From the NCBI RefSeq assembly GCF_048541585.1, contig NZ_CP183303.1, positions 1,798,001 to 1,862,000 of the forward strand: DNA of 64,000 nucleotides, in the 5' to 3' direction. The position numbers were made by a program, and so were the translations under genes. The first letter of the stretch is position 1; every line of letters begins with the position of its first letter. The stretch comes from Legionella_C sp048541585. GTDB lineage: Bacteria; Pseudomonadota; Gammaproteobacteria; Legionellales; Legionellaceae. Below, one piece after another: positions 17,637 to 27,479 of the stretch. Under the pieces are notes generated by a model. It made no database searches. It saw only the letters and a program-made list of their open reading frames with translations, and had not been told where the DNA came from.

Positions 17637-18984
17637 CTTGTATTGGAAAATTTTCCTTTCTTTTTGGCTCGCAACTATTCTCATCATTATCACCACAGCC
17701 TGGGTAACCAGTGAAATTGCCCAAAAATCCTCTATACCTGCTCGTGAACAAGTCTTTATGGATAGCTATGCTAATGCTGCCGTTGCAACCTTTGAATCTG
17801 GGCAACATGCAGCCCTTAGAAAATGGCTTGCTCAGACTGGTGAATCTAAAAAAATGACATTATATTTATTATGTAGCACGGGTGAAATAATAGGCAATTC
17901 CCCGCCGCCTATCCAAATTAAAAGTGTAGCTGCTGATTTAGTTAATGAGGAACTTGATGAAGGTTTACTTAAGTTCGGTAATTTAATTGTTAGTCATGAA
18001 ATTTTATCAACTTCAGGCAAAGCCTATCGGTTAGCCGCAGTTAGTGAAAAACCACTTTCACATTTTGTTATTATTCCTTGGGCAGGATTAACTATTCGTT
18101 TAACTATCGCTATTTTCATCAGTGGACTTATTTGCTATTTACTTTCTGTTTATTTAACTCAACCTTTACGTTCATTAGGTCTTGCAGCAAAATCTATAGC
18201 AACCGGTAAGCTAAGTACGCGTGTTGGCCAGTTTAAGGGGCATTATCGAGATGAAATTGCTCAATTAAGTAGCGAGTTTGATAGAATGGCAGAACAGCTA
18301 GAAGGTTTAGTTAACTCGAAAGAGCGTTTATTACAAGATATTTCTCATGAATTACGTTCACCGCTTGCCCGCTTACAAATTGCTATTGAACTAGGTCGTA
18401 AAAAAGCATCTCCCATTGCTGATATAGAATTTTGCCGAATGGATATGGAGTGTTTGCGTTTAAATAACTTAATTAGTGAAATCTTACAATTTGCAAGATT
18501 AGATCGCTCAGCAGAAGAACTTAACATAACAAAAGTTAATATTTTAGATTTAGTTAACCACATTATCGAAGATGCTAATTTTGAATGTGGTGAAGATTCC
18601 GCTAAAATTGAACTGATTGCTACCGAAAATTATCAACTTTTAATCGATGAGCGTTTAATACATCGAGCTATTGAAAATATTGTTAGAAACGCAATGCGTT
18701 ATTCTCCAAATGATAAAAAAGTCTATATTTCTTTATCGACTAACCCGGAAAAAACCAATCTTTTTATAGATATTGAAGACCAAGGCCCAGGCGTGCCCGA
18801 TGAGCAATTAAAAACAATATTTAGTCCTTTTTATCGTGTTGATACATCACGAGAAAAAAAAACGGGGGGTTATGGCTTAGGTTTAGCTATTGCTGAGAAA
18901 GCTATTCACTTACATTATGGTAGTATTACCGCTAGTAATCGAAACGAAGGCGGTTTAAGCGTTCGCATTACATTGCCTATTTAA
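17629..18984 (+). CDS. cpxA: Sensor histidine kinase CpxA
   Basis: Inner-membrane partner of CpxR. The order is N-terminal membrane helix (about 8-25), periplasmic sensor loop of about 125 residues, second helix around 155-180 (LTIRLTIAIFISGLICYLLSV), HAMP, H-box with the phosphorylated histidine in LQDISHELRSPLARL, N-box IENIVRNAMRYSP and G-boxes DQGPGVP and GYGLGLAIAEKA. I use ATG 17629 (MRSLYWKIF), which overlaps the cpxR stop. About 450 residues is normal. The sensed signal cannot be told from sequence. Confidence 0.9.
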   Translation: MRSLYWKIFLSFWLATILIIITTAWVTSEIAQKSSIPAREQVFMDSYANAAVATFESGQHAALRKWLAQTGESKKMTLYLLCSTGEIIGNSPPPIQIKSVAADLVNEELDEGLLKFGNLIVSHEILSTSGKAYRLAAVSEKPLSHFVIIPWAGLTIRLTIAIFISGLICYLLSVYLTQPLRSLGLAAKSIATGKLSTRVGQFKGHYRDEIAQLSSEFDRMAEQLEGLVNSKERLLQDISHELRSPLARLQIAIELGRKKASPIADIEFCRMDMECLRLNNLISEILQFARLDRSAEELNITKVNILDLVNHIIEDANFECGEDSAKIELIATENYQLLIDERLIHRAIENIVRNAMRYSPNDKKVYISLSTNPEKTNLFIDIEDQGPGVPDEQLKTIFSPFYRVDTSREKKTGGYGLGLAIAEKAIHLHYGSITASNRNEGGLSVRITLPI

Positions 18985-19086
18985 ATTCTTTTGCCATTTC
19001 AGAAACTCTTAGTTTCCAATTTAGTATATTCCAAAGTTTTTCTATTTTGATTAAAATTTATCCATTTAGATAGCCTGGGAAGCATA

Positions 19087-22000
19087 GTGACTCATAGTGA
19101 TAAATTATTGCAACAATTAATAGCGCTTAATGAAGAAATACAAAAACAGCTGCCTTATAAACCTAATGCAGTTGACCGTGAAGGGCATAAATTAGAAGAT
19201 AGACTAGCTCTAGAAATATATCATTTATTTTTAAAAGAATTAAATCAACTGGGTAACACATTTCTTAAGTCAAAAGAAATGAATCAAAGTAATTTACTTC
19301 TAGAAATCACTAAGAAAATTAATAACAAAATTAATGAAATAAAAATTTACCTTAATAACCTAAATGATCCAGTTTCCACTTCATCTATTACTCAAAAAGA
19401 AACTGAGCAACTAAAATTATTTAATACTAGACTTTTAAGTCTACTTGAATTACTTAATCCTGAGTCCATTTTAAAAATGCTTTTAAGTGGTGAAAGCCTG
19501 CAAATTATTAACTTAAATTTAAATTCTGTAGGCCATGAGCTTGCAGGGTTGGGTGAATATAGAAAAAATTTTTCGAACGTTGCTAAAAACGCTAACTTTA
19601 TTTACCTAGGCAATTTAAACAATGAGGTTAATGAAAAAATTTTGACCTTAAGCGAAGGTAATTATCTTGAGCAAACAAAGGCCAAGTATGCACAGTGTGG
19701 CGAGCATGTTGCTTTAGCATTATATAAAATAATTGAACGTGAAATTTTAACTTATGACGATGAGGTCGCTCAAATTCAAATTGATTATCCAAGCGGGGAG
19801 AATCATACTTTTTTAGTTATTAACCTTCCTCTAGATGCCACGTTGGATAGTAAGACATGGGGTGAAGAAGCTATCTTTTTTGATTCCTGGGGAAATTTTG
19901 TTGCGAAATCGCATAAAGATTTATATTTTTTCAATGGCAATTATACCATTACTCGTTATAAAAGAAATGATAAAGAACTTTTAGATAACCTCAACAAAAC
20001 TGCACAGCTTTTAGCTATGACGGGAAATAAAGACGCAAAATCTCTCAAACAAACTTTAATAGAGGAACATCAGCTTATCTCTTTAAAAGACAACAATTTA
20101 GCTGAGCCTAAAGAGCTACTTTTAAAACTTATTGAAGAAGTAAGGCCTCAATACTTTACGGCGCCTATCAAACTATTTTTAACATTAACACCTACTCATT
20201 TAGTTACAACCCTTTCAGGATTCTCTAAACCCACACTAATTGTTGACGCTAATGTTTTTACTAACCTAACGCCAGAAAAATTAGGTGAGCTAAAATTTTC
20301 TTTAGCAGTCAATTTAGTTTACTTAGAAACCTATGGTACAGGAACTATTCATAAAATTTCTGCTGCCTCTCAATTTGAACTCGATAAACAAGCTTGGGAA
20401 ATAACCAAAGATAATGAAGCAGCTATACGTTTTTTACGCAATGAAGCATTATATAAAGTATTGAAAGAAGATGAAGCAGGTTTAATTATTCCAAGCGCAA
20501 GTCAAGATATGTTTAGCACGACTGCTACCATAGAACAACGAATTAAAAATCTCATGACTTTTTTTGCAGAAAAAGCATCTATTGTAAAAGAGTTAAATCC
20601 CGGAGAAGATAAAAAGCCTACCCCTAATAGGCATGTAACAAGTCTAATACAATATGAAGATTTATCAAGTTATCAGAAGCTTGGTAATTCATCACTTTGT
20701 TATCAGATTACCTTTAATGATAAGAGCACTACAGTTGATAAAATTAATTTATTAAAAGAGCAATTAAGCTCATTAAAAGAGCAAGAATTGTTACCCTATG
20801 AAATGACAACTTTACCGAGTCGCAGAGTACGTGAGTTTTGTCAGTTTGTACGACGCCTAACTATTAATTGGGAAAATAGCGAGGAAGCAGCGGCTATTGA
20901 TGATTTTATAACTGAAGCAATGCAACTTAGAGTACCTGGTTTTGATCGCATTTATGCGGCTTTAATGCAAGTTGACCATGATGATTTTGCTTATATTATC
21001 GATAGGCATCAGAACTATAAGCCCTTAGGGCCATTTAAACAATTTTATAATGCCATTTTAACGGTGACTACTTCTAAAGATTTTAATGACATTATAGCGG
21101 CTGCTACAACCTACTTAGAACTTTATCCGAGATTAAAAAATCATTTTATCAACGAAAATTTACGTAAGTATGCTAATGAATATTTAGATCAATATAGGGC
21201 TGAGCATCAAGGTTCAGTGCCAACTGGCGCAGCACGTTTTTTTGGTTCACAAGTAGGTACTAAAATCAATTGGCCTTCTTTTAGTAATAAAAATCAGTTT
21301 TCTAATCTTATAGACATTATGATTAAAGAAAAAAAAATTCTTCCGCATTGCTTGTGGTTAATGGGGGTTAAAACTCACCCTGATGTTTTAAATTTTATGC
21401 CGCGAGAATTAATAGAGAGTGAATTAGCTGCAAATCATTATAGTACCAACCTTCGCTGTCCTCCTTTTTTAAGCCAATATTATGTTGATGCACGGAATCT
21501 AAAAAAAGATATAGCTATTTATTTTTCCCAAAAACATCAGCTTAATATATCCATGTTTGAAAAGGATTTAGATTTTGAGACACAATTTAAACAATTTATT
21601 GAATTAAATGAAGATGCACTGCGCTGCCCCGATAGCATCGACAATTTAAATTGTAATAATGACGCCGTCAATGCCTTACTAGAACGATTTACCATAGTCG
21701 CTTTAACGGGTAGCACCGCTGAAAAAGAGGTTGTGAAAAGTTTTTTTCTGGGTAGAGAAGATAAAAAAGATTTAGCCACTTTATATCTTCCTTATGCTCA
21801 TAATTTACTTGCTAGACTTAATTTTGATTCGCCCTATTTTCAATTTTGTTTTTATCAAAAATTTAATGAAACACACTTTAATTTATTTACTAATGAAGAA
21901 TGTATCCAATTAGTCAAAAAATTTGATAGGCATCACGCTATTCCCCTAGAATGCTTAATAAATTACTTTAATATCCCTAACATCTTATCGCTTGATAACA

Positions 22001-24573
22001 TTACTTTGTTTTTTCAAAAATCTAAAGACAATGAGCTTGAGCTATCCTATCTTGATATTTTGCAAAACTTTCTTCAAGAAAATAAACTACAGATGATTAG
22101 TAAAGACACCGCTAAACTTTTTCAATTAATTAAAAACTACTACATGTTTGAACGCGACATGGAGCTCTTAACAGAAATTAGCTGGACCTGCCCTAGTCAA
22201 GATAGGCTATCATCAATAAGTATCAATGACGCTATCATTATTTATCAAGGTTGCGCAAAATATAATTTGTTATCCTTTTATCATGATATGCATACTTTTG
22301 GCTCCTTACTTTTAGCAAAAATTCAGACTATTGCAGATAATAAAGATAAAATACAAACTTTAGAGGAGCTTTTCTTTAATTGCCAAGATGTTATCTTACA
22401 AAATGAGCTCATAAACTTGTGGTTAAGTGTAATTGTTAAAGAATATGGGCCAGATGATAATACAGAAAATTATTTCAATACTTTTAAAAAAATAATTGAT
22501 CGAATCCTTACAAAGGCAGCTAGCAGAGATCATGAAAAAATACTATCTTTACTAGCCAATCATATTATGGCTCAGAAAAAAATTAGCGAATATATTGGTA
22601 TTAAACTGGTACCAGAAAAATACTTATCGTTTGAAAAAGAAATTAAAAATAATCAAAAAGATTTTATTATTAGTGGTTTAGGAAGTGCTACTCGTTTTTT
22701 AGCCGAAGCAAAAGACAGTCAAAAAGCTACTTTGGATTTTATTTCTAAACCTATAACGGATCAAACTGCCACCACATTTGCTATTTTTTTAATCAAAACA
22801 AAACGAGCAAAAAAGTTATTAAAATACTTACAAAACGATCATAATGATATTAATCAATTAAATGAAATAGAAAAAGTTAATTATTTAAAAGCTAAGCTTT
22901 ATTTATTTTATCATTCCTTTTGGGACAGACCATTAACTGAACGGGCAGTTTTAATCGATTATCTTGTCATTCCAGCAAGCGTTGTATTAACTGAAAAAGA
23001 CATCAGTGAAGCTTATCAAGATACTTTTAACTACGCAGCCGATGCTTTATTTCCTGAGCATCATAGACCTAATTCAGATGATGAACTGGCGGTATCCTTT
23101 TTAAAAGCTTATTTAAATACCGCAAATAAATACACTCGTAGTCTCTTGTTAGCTGGCATGTTAGTGGTATCAAATGAAACAACTGAGCGTAATCAAACTT
23201 TAAGTACCGGTAAAAAGTTAGCACTTTTATGTGAACATATGGGTCCTGCCTATATTAAGCTCGCACAAGCGATTCATAGCCATCCTGCTACCTCGGAAGC
23301 AGTACGCAACGATTTGGCACATGTTAAAGGACATGCCAACCCGCCACCGCGTTGGGATTTATGGCGTTTAATGCAAGAGGTATTACCAACTGAGACACTT
23401 AGTCAGATTAAATATGTAGGTAAACTGCTAGGTTCAGCATCTTATAATTTGGCTTTAGAAGTTGAATTACAAACAGGTGAACAAGTAGTACTTATCTTAC
23501 TACGCGAACATGCTGCAAGAGATACAGCTGAAGGTTTTGAGCATTTAAAGGCAACTATCAATGCCTGTACTCATCCTCGAGCGCTTACCTTTAAAGATAG
23601 CCTAAGCTCTATGCTTGAGGAAGCGCAAACCTTATCTAAAGCTGAGATGGATCACACTATTTCTACCCAGCAAATTAAGCAAGCCCAAGAAATGTATCAT
23701 TCTTCCTTGGATATTAATATTAATAAAACACACTACGTCGTAACGATGAGACCTATCCAAGTCATTGAAAGTGGCCCAGGATACCGTTTAATCGATAGAA
23801 TGCATGGTATTGAATTTAATGATTTGCCTAATCAAACCGCTGAGGAACAAGAAATTAAAAAAGCTATTGCAATCGCTGTGGTTACTACCGAACTTACCCA
23901 CATATTACAAGGCCGCGCCTTTGATAGTGACAGACATGGTAACCAGCTTCGCGCAATGATTGATAAGGAAAATAAGACTATTCATTTAGGGCTTTATGAT
24001 TTCGGTGAAATGTCACTCGTGCCACCGACATTGCATGAAATTGCTTTATTAGCTGGCGTTTTTCAAGAACTGTTACACCCATTAAATCTTTTGAACAATA
24101 ATGAAGGAATAGACGCAGCCCTAGCTAGGCAAATTAATCGTTGTGTAACTAATGACACTAGTGGCGCTCATTATTTAATGCGTGTTCGCCGCAGTTTGCT
24201 AGCACTAAGAGACTTTCATCAACTGTTAAATCAAGAAGACATACTCAATATTTTGGCTTCTATCATGCAAAATAACCCACCACATCCTTTAATACAACGA
24301 GTTTTGACTATACCAACAAACCTTTATAGCCAAGCGCAGACCCTTAAAAGAAAGGCTCAAGCTATATCTACAAATTTAATAAAGGATTCATTAAACACTA
24401 GTTCACCATTAAAAAAACTAAAAATGTCCCCACTTTATCCTATTGATGTAACTGGAGGAATTAATCAAGGCAGAGCTTTATTTAAGTTTTTTAGTCAAAA
24501 ATTACTTTCTAATCAAAAAAATTCAGAATGTGATAACTTAACAACACAAATTAGAGATAAAAAATTTAGATAA
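19087..24573 (+). CDS. 1828-residue protein with Cys-His-Asp domain, M48-like relic and ABC1/UbiB-like kinase domain; putative effector
   Basis: I do not know a family with this full architecture. The GTG start has GGGAAG just upstream. Residues 200-290 look like a papain-like enzyme: C204 in AQCGEHVAL, H240 in ENHTFLVI and D266 in FFDSWGN. Residues 385-440 align by eye with M48 peptidases, but HExxH is replaced by VNLVY (408-412), though ELDK (431-434) keeps the third-ligand region. A long helical middle follows. From about 1370 there is an ABC1/UbiB (AarF) pattern: GPAYIKLAQ for KxGQ, GSASYNLALEV for the alanine-rich loop, SDRHGNQ (1614-1620) and DFG (1638-1640). The beta-3 lysine seems lost (VVLIL). 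No signal peptide is seen. It lies 102 bases after cpxA. Dot/Icm export is inferred. Confidence 0.6.
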   Translation: MTHSDKLLQQLIALNEEIQKQLPYKPNAVDREGHKLEDRLALEIYHLFLKELNQLGNTFLKSKEMNQSNLLLEITKKINNKINEIKIYLNNLNDPVSTSSITQKETEQLKLFNTRLLSLLELLNPESILKMLLSGESLQIINLNLNSVGHELAGLGEYRKNFSNVAKNANFIYLGNLNNEVNEKILTLSEGNYLEQTKAKYAQCGEHVALALYKIIEREILTYDDEVAQIQIDYPSGENHTFLVINLPLDATLDSKTWGEEAIFFDSWGNFVAKSHKDLYFFNGNYTITRYKRNDKELLDNLNKTAQLLAMTGNKDAKSLKQTLIEEHQLISLKDNNLAEPKELLLKLIEEVRPQYFTAPIKLFLTLTPTHLVTTLSGFSKPTLIVDANVFTNLTPEKLGELKFSLAVNLVYLETYGTGTIHKISAASQFELDKQAWEITKDNEAAIRFLRNEALYKVLKEDEAGLIIPSASQDMFSTTATIEQRIKNLMTFFAEKASIVKELNPGEDKKPTPNRHVTSLIQYEDLSSYQKLGNSSLCYQITFNDKSTTVDKINLLKEQLSSLKEQELLPYEMTTLPSRRVREFCQFVRRLTINWENSEEAAAIDDFITEAMQLRVPGFDRIYAALMQVDHDDFAYIIDRHQNYKPLGPFKQFYNAILTVTTSKDFNDIIAAATTYLELYPRLKNHFINENLRKYANEYLDQYRAEHQGSVPTGAARFFGSQVGTKINWPSFSNKNQFSNLIDIMIKEKKILPHCLWLMGVKTHPDVLNFMPRELIESELAANHYSTNLRCPPFLSQYYVDARNLKKDIAIYFSQKHQLNISMFEKDLDFETQFKQFIELNEDALRCPDSIDNLNCNNDAVNALLERFTIVALTGSTAEKEVVKSFFLGREDKKDLATLYLPYAHNLLARLNFDSPYFQFCFYQKFNETHFNLFTNEECIQLVKKFDRHHAIPLECLINYFNIPNILSLDNITLFFQKSKDNELELSYLDILQNFLQENKLQMISKDTAKLFQLIKNYYMFERDMELLTEISWTCPSQDRLSSISINDAIIIYQGCAKYNLLSFYHDMHTFGSLLLAKIQTIADNKDKIQTLEELFFNCQDVILQNELINLWLSVIVKEYGPDDNTENYFNTFKKIIDRILTKAASRDHEKILSLLANHIMAQKKISEYIGIKLVPEKYLSFEKEIKNNQKDFIISGLGSATRFLAEAKDSQKATLDFISKPITDQTATTFAIFLIKTKRAKKLLKYLQNDHNDINQLNEIEKVNYLKAKLYLFYHSFWDRPLTERAVLIDYLVIPASVVLTEKDISEAYQDTFNYAADALFPEHHRPNSDDELAVSFLKAYLNTANKYTRSLLLAGMLVVSNETTERNQTLSTGKKLALLCEHMGPAYIKLAQAIHSHPATSEAVRNDLAHVKGHANPPPRWDLWRLMQEVLPTETLSQIKYVGKLLGSASYNLALEVELQTGEQVVLILLREHAARDTAEGFEHLKATINACTHPRALTFKDSLSSMLEEAQTLSKAEMDHTISTQQIKQAQEMYHSSLDININKTHYVVTMRPIQVIESGPGYRLIDRMHGIEFNDLPNQTAEEQEIKKAIAIAVVTTELTHILQGRAFDSDRHGNQLRAMIDKENKTIHLGLYDFGEMSLVPPTLHEIALLAGVFQELLHPLNLLNNNEGIDAALARQINRCVTNDTSGAHYLMRVRRSLLALRDFHQLLNQEDILNILASIMQNNPPHPLIQRVLTIPTNLYSQAQTLKRKAQAISTNLIKDSLNTSSPLKKLKMSPLYPIDVTGGINQGRALFKFFSQKLLSNQKNSECDNLTTQIRDKKFR

Positions 24574-24694
24574 CAATTAAATTCTAAAAATTAAATAAAG
24601 TGAATTTTAATATTTTTTATCGACTAATCCGGAGAAAAATAACCTTTTTATTGTTTATGTGCGCAATAGACCTCTTTTGCTTAGAAGTTTTTAA

Positions 24695-25837
24695 TTAAGA
24701 AGGTATATTTTTTTGGGTTAATTCTTGCTCTGCTGTAAAAAAATATAAATGCTCTTTATTAAAGCCATCTTCATCTTTATAGGAATCTAACAACTGGGCT
24801 AAAGCACCTTTTTCCAATAGTTCTTTTTCTTCAGATGTAAAAGTAATGTCAAGATTACCCTCTAGCAGCGCAAGAATTTTTTTAGCCGCGTTAGTCTCGA
24901 GCTCTGTCGGTATAATTTTACTTGCTTGGCCTTGAGGTAGGAAAAATGTAAATGAGGGTTCTTCTTTGCCTGTTTGGATTTGGCTGAAATCAGTTAGTGC
25001 TTGTTTAAGTTTACTGAAAGTGCCTTGATATTGCTTGGACTGAATGGATACAAGTCGTGAGAACTCAACTGGAGAGGCTGTAAAAATTGCTTTTAAATCC
25101 AAAGGAATATCATTTGGCTCTGAACTGGATATATTAATTAGATTGTTAATATTTAATAGAGCCTCATATAATATTTCGCATATTGCAGCGCTACCTCTAA
25201 AACATGGCATTCCTTGTGCAAGGTGCCAGGCTATTTCTTTAATCAATTCCGATTTTTCAGAATCACTAATGTTTTCAGAAAGCCTATTATAAATTGTATC
25301 TACAACCGCGAATATTTTGGGTAAATCTCTGTCATTAGTATGATCAATACGAAGGTAAGTTACATCCGCATTATTTTTATCTTGGGCATGAATTAAATTT
25401 AAAGTGGAATAAGTTATTCCATTGTACTCTACTATGTGGTAACCAACTGAATTTATTTTTTTTATGTCTGAAATGCCGTAATGGAGAACTGAATTTGCTC
25501 CTTTTTCTAACTTATATTTCTCTTCAATTTGTTTGAATAAAATTAAAATATCATTATAGAAACTTGCATATCGACCCGAATTATCAATGATGGTTTTCAT
25601 TGTATCTGAAGTACTTTTTGGTACTCTTAACCTCCCTAAATCATTTTTATCTGGTTGATTTAGTAACTCAGCAATTTTTTTTCTAAGCCCAGCAGTAAAA
25701 TTGTACAAATCCTCAAAATTTTTACATTTGCCAACTTGATTTGTCACAGCCTGTATAGAAAGCTTTTTTATAAATTCATAAGCTGCCTGTTTGTCAGGAT
25801 TCCAAGCCGTAACTAATGTATTCGCATCCTTTGGCAT
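24695..25837 (-). CDS. Unknown 380-residue protein, candidate effector
   Basis: I do not recognise the family. It has no signal peptide or membrane span and is mainly helical by composition. Its most distinctive stretch is WHLAQGMPCFRGSAAICE (about residues 210-227), a P-x-x-R-G-S-A core preceded by a tryptophan, which looks like a conserved functional site. It converges with the 1828-residue gene (121 bases between stops) and has its own promoter region, shared with the U-box-like gene on the other strand. An AGGTG sequence lies about nine bases before ATG 25837. The neighbourhood suggests an effector; no function is proposed. Confidence 0.6.
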   Translation of the reverse strand: MPKDANTLVTAWNPDKQAAYEFIKKLSIQAVTNQVGKCKNFEDLYNFTAGLRKKIAELLNQPDKNDLGRLRVPKSTSDTMKTIIDNSGRYASFYNDILILFKQIEEKYKLEKGANSVLHYGISDIKKINSVGYHIVEYNGITYSTLNLIHAQDKNNADVTYLRIDHTNDRDLPKIFAVVDTIYNRLSENISDSEKSELIKEIAWHLAQGMPCFRGSAAICEILYEALLNINNLINISSSEPNDIPLDLKAIFTASPVEFSRLVSIQSKQYQGTFSKLKQALTDFSQIQTGKEEPSFTFFLPQGQASKIIPTELETNAAKKILALLEGNLDITFTSEEKELLEKGALAQLLDSYKDEDGFNKEHLYFFTAEQELTQKNIPS

Positions 25838-26115
25838 TAGAGCACCTAAATAATGGTATTAAACTCATTATAGTACGAAACAGATGTTCTAATTATTTAC
25901 ATTATATTTAATATATATCATGCTAATAAAGCCCATCTTAAAAAAAATTTTATTGGTGTCGCTTTGATAAGCTTAATATTTAGGGCCCTAAACAAGTTAT
26001 CTAAATTTTAATAAACTATCAATTTGCGCATTAAATATTTTAGCAAGCTAATTATAAATCAGATTTAAGATGTGTTAATATATTAATCTTCATATTAATA
26101 AAACAAACCATAGTC

Positions 26116-27228
26116 ATGCCCTATATCAATAAGTGCCCTATATCACTTGACCCCCTTGTTAAGGAAAAAGCTTTTTTAGTTAAAGTTCCTAAATCTGACA
26201 ATAGAACTAGAGATATTTACTATTATATTGGTGATGAGGAAACCTTACAAAAACTCTCAGACTGTCCATTTTCAAGGCGAAAAGGCAATTATTATGCACT
26301 TAGATTATCAGTAAAAATTTTAGACGAAAGCAATAGGACCTTTAAAGATGTCGCTAGTAAGTTATTAGAAAGTGATAATAGCTCTACACTTATAGAAGAT
26401 AATGAGGTTCTTACTAAAATTGATAAAGAAAATAAATTTCCCTGGCAATTAAGAAAATTTAAAAATAAAGTAATTAATAATCAATATCAAACAAACATTC
26501 AGGGTCAATTACATCTTATCCCTAATCAAATTAATGAAAATCCGATTTCTCTACCGAGACTATTAGATAGAACATCGCTGTCAAGAAATCGTCAGCTAAT
26601 GAGTAGTTATAAAATCGATTTTCTAAGGCATCCTATACCGCCAATAGGAATTCTAGAGACTTTTATCGATAGGAATCAAGGAAGATATGGTAGAGTAATG
26701 ATTAAATTATTAAACAATGCAAAAAAAGAGCATGATTTATTATTTTTATTTCATGCTTATTTACTCATCTCTAAACTTGATGATAGTCGTATTAAAACTG
26801 CACTTCAACATGCTATTTATAATCAATTAGTGAAATATTTAGCGGGTCTTATGGTACTAACCAATACCATTTCAATTGCTATTGATTTATTTAATAATGG
26901 GTTTTCATCATCTACATGCTTTGGACTTTTAAAAATTTTGCTTATCGATCGCGCTCAAAATAGCTTTGATTTGTTATTTAGAGAAAATAGCCGAATTAGA
27001 CCTGAAGTTATATTTAATTCTATATTTATTGATGGTCCTAAACAATTAACTAATCCCTCTAAAATTTATGAAAGTGCAAAAAGTGCAACTGCTAATGCTT
27101 ATGAGTTTGCAAAAACTAATGTAAGTTTTTTTTATAATAAATTTATAAAAAAAGAACCTGTACAATATGAGCTTCCAGAAGACTTAGCTAACTCTCAAGA
27201 AATTTTAACTAGGCTTATAGGTAGATAA
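26116..27228 (+). CDS. 370-residue protein with U-box/RING-like N-terminus, candidate effector
   Basis: The N-terminus reads NKCPISLDPL (residues 5-14), then about 35 residues later SDCPFSRRKG (48-57). This is the spacing and wording of a U-box or degenerate RING (CPISL ... CPxxR), the E2-binding fold used by Legionella effectors such as LubX and GobX. The rest is unrecognised; one stretch, about 240-262 (YLAGLMVLTNTISIAIDLF), is hydrophobic enough to be a membrane segment. The C-terminus ends in an ELPED-containing tail. If it is an E3 ligase it would act in the host. The U-box call is inference, since the middle hydrophobic core residues of the fold could not be verified. Confidence 0.5.
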   Translation: MPYINKCPISLDPLVKEKAFLVKVPKSDNRTRDIYYYIGDEETLQKLSDCPFSRRKGNYYALRLSVKILDESNRTFKDVASKLLESDNSSTLIEDNEVLTKIDKENKFPWQLRKFKNKVINNQYQTNIQGQLHLIPNQINENPISLPRLLDRTSLSRNRQLMSSYKIDFLRHPIPPIGILETFIDRNQGRYGRVMIKLLNNAKKEHDLLFLFHAYLLISKLDDSRIKTALQHAIYNQLVKYLAGLMVLTNTISIAIDLFNNGFSSSTCFGLLKILLIDRAQNSFDLLFRENSRIRPEVIFNSIFIDGPKQLTNPSKIYESAKSATANAYEFAKTNVSFFYNKFIKKEPVQYELPEDLANSQEILTRLIGR

Positions 27229-27479
27229 GAGAAAGCACCATAGTTTGCATTAGAAAATTAGCATAATAGCTTTTTTAAATTATAAAGCTGATTACTTTGA
27301 CGCCTATTAGAGACTAAATAACGATAGAATATTAATATTGAACTATTTATAATAAATATTAACTATCTTTTATAAATAAAAAATTATCATAATTATAATA
27401 TTTTAGTTCTATTTTATAGAGTTCAAGGTCATTTATTTTGGAAAAGCTTCTTTAAAATCGATTATAAAACTCTACAGAA

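Noticed and set aside
26075..26099. Three TTAAT motifs before the U-box-like gene, like a Legionella PmrA box
   Set aside because: Spacings of 8 and 12 bases do not fit the expected 11-base repeat; the region is simply AT-rich.
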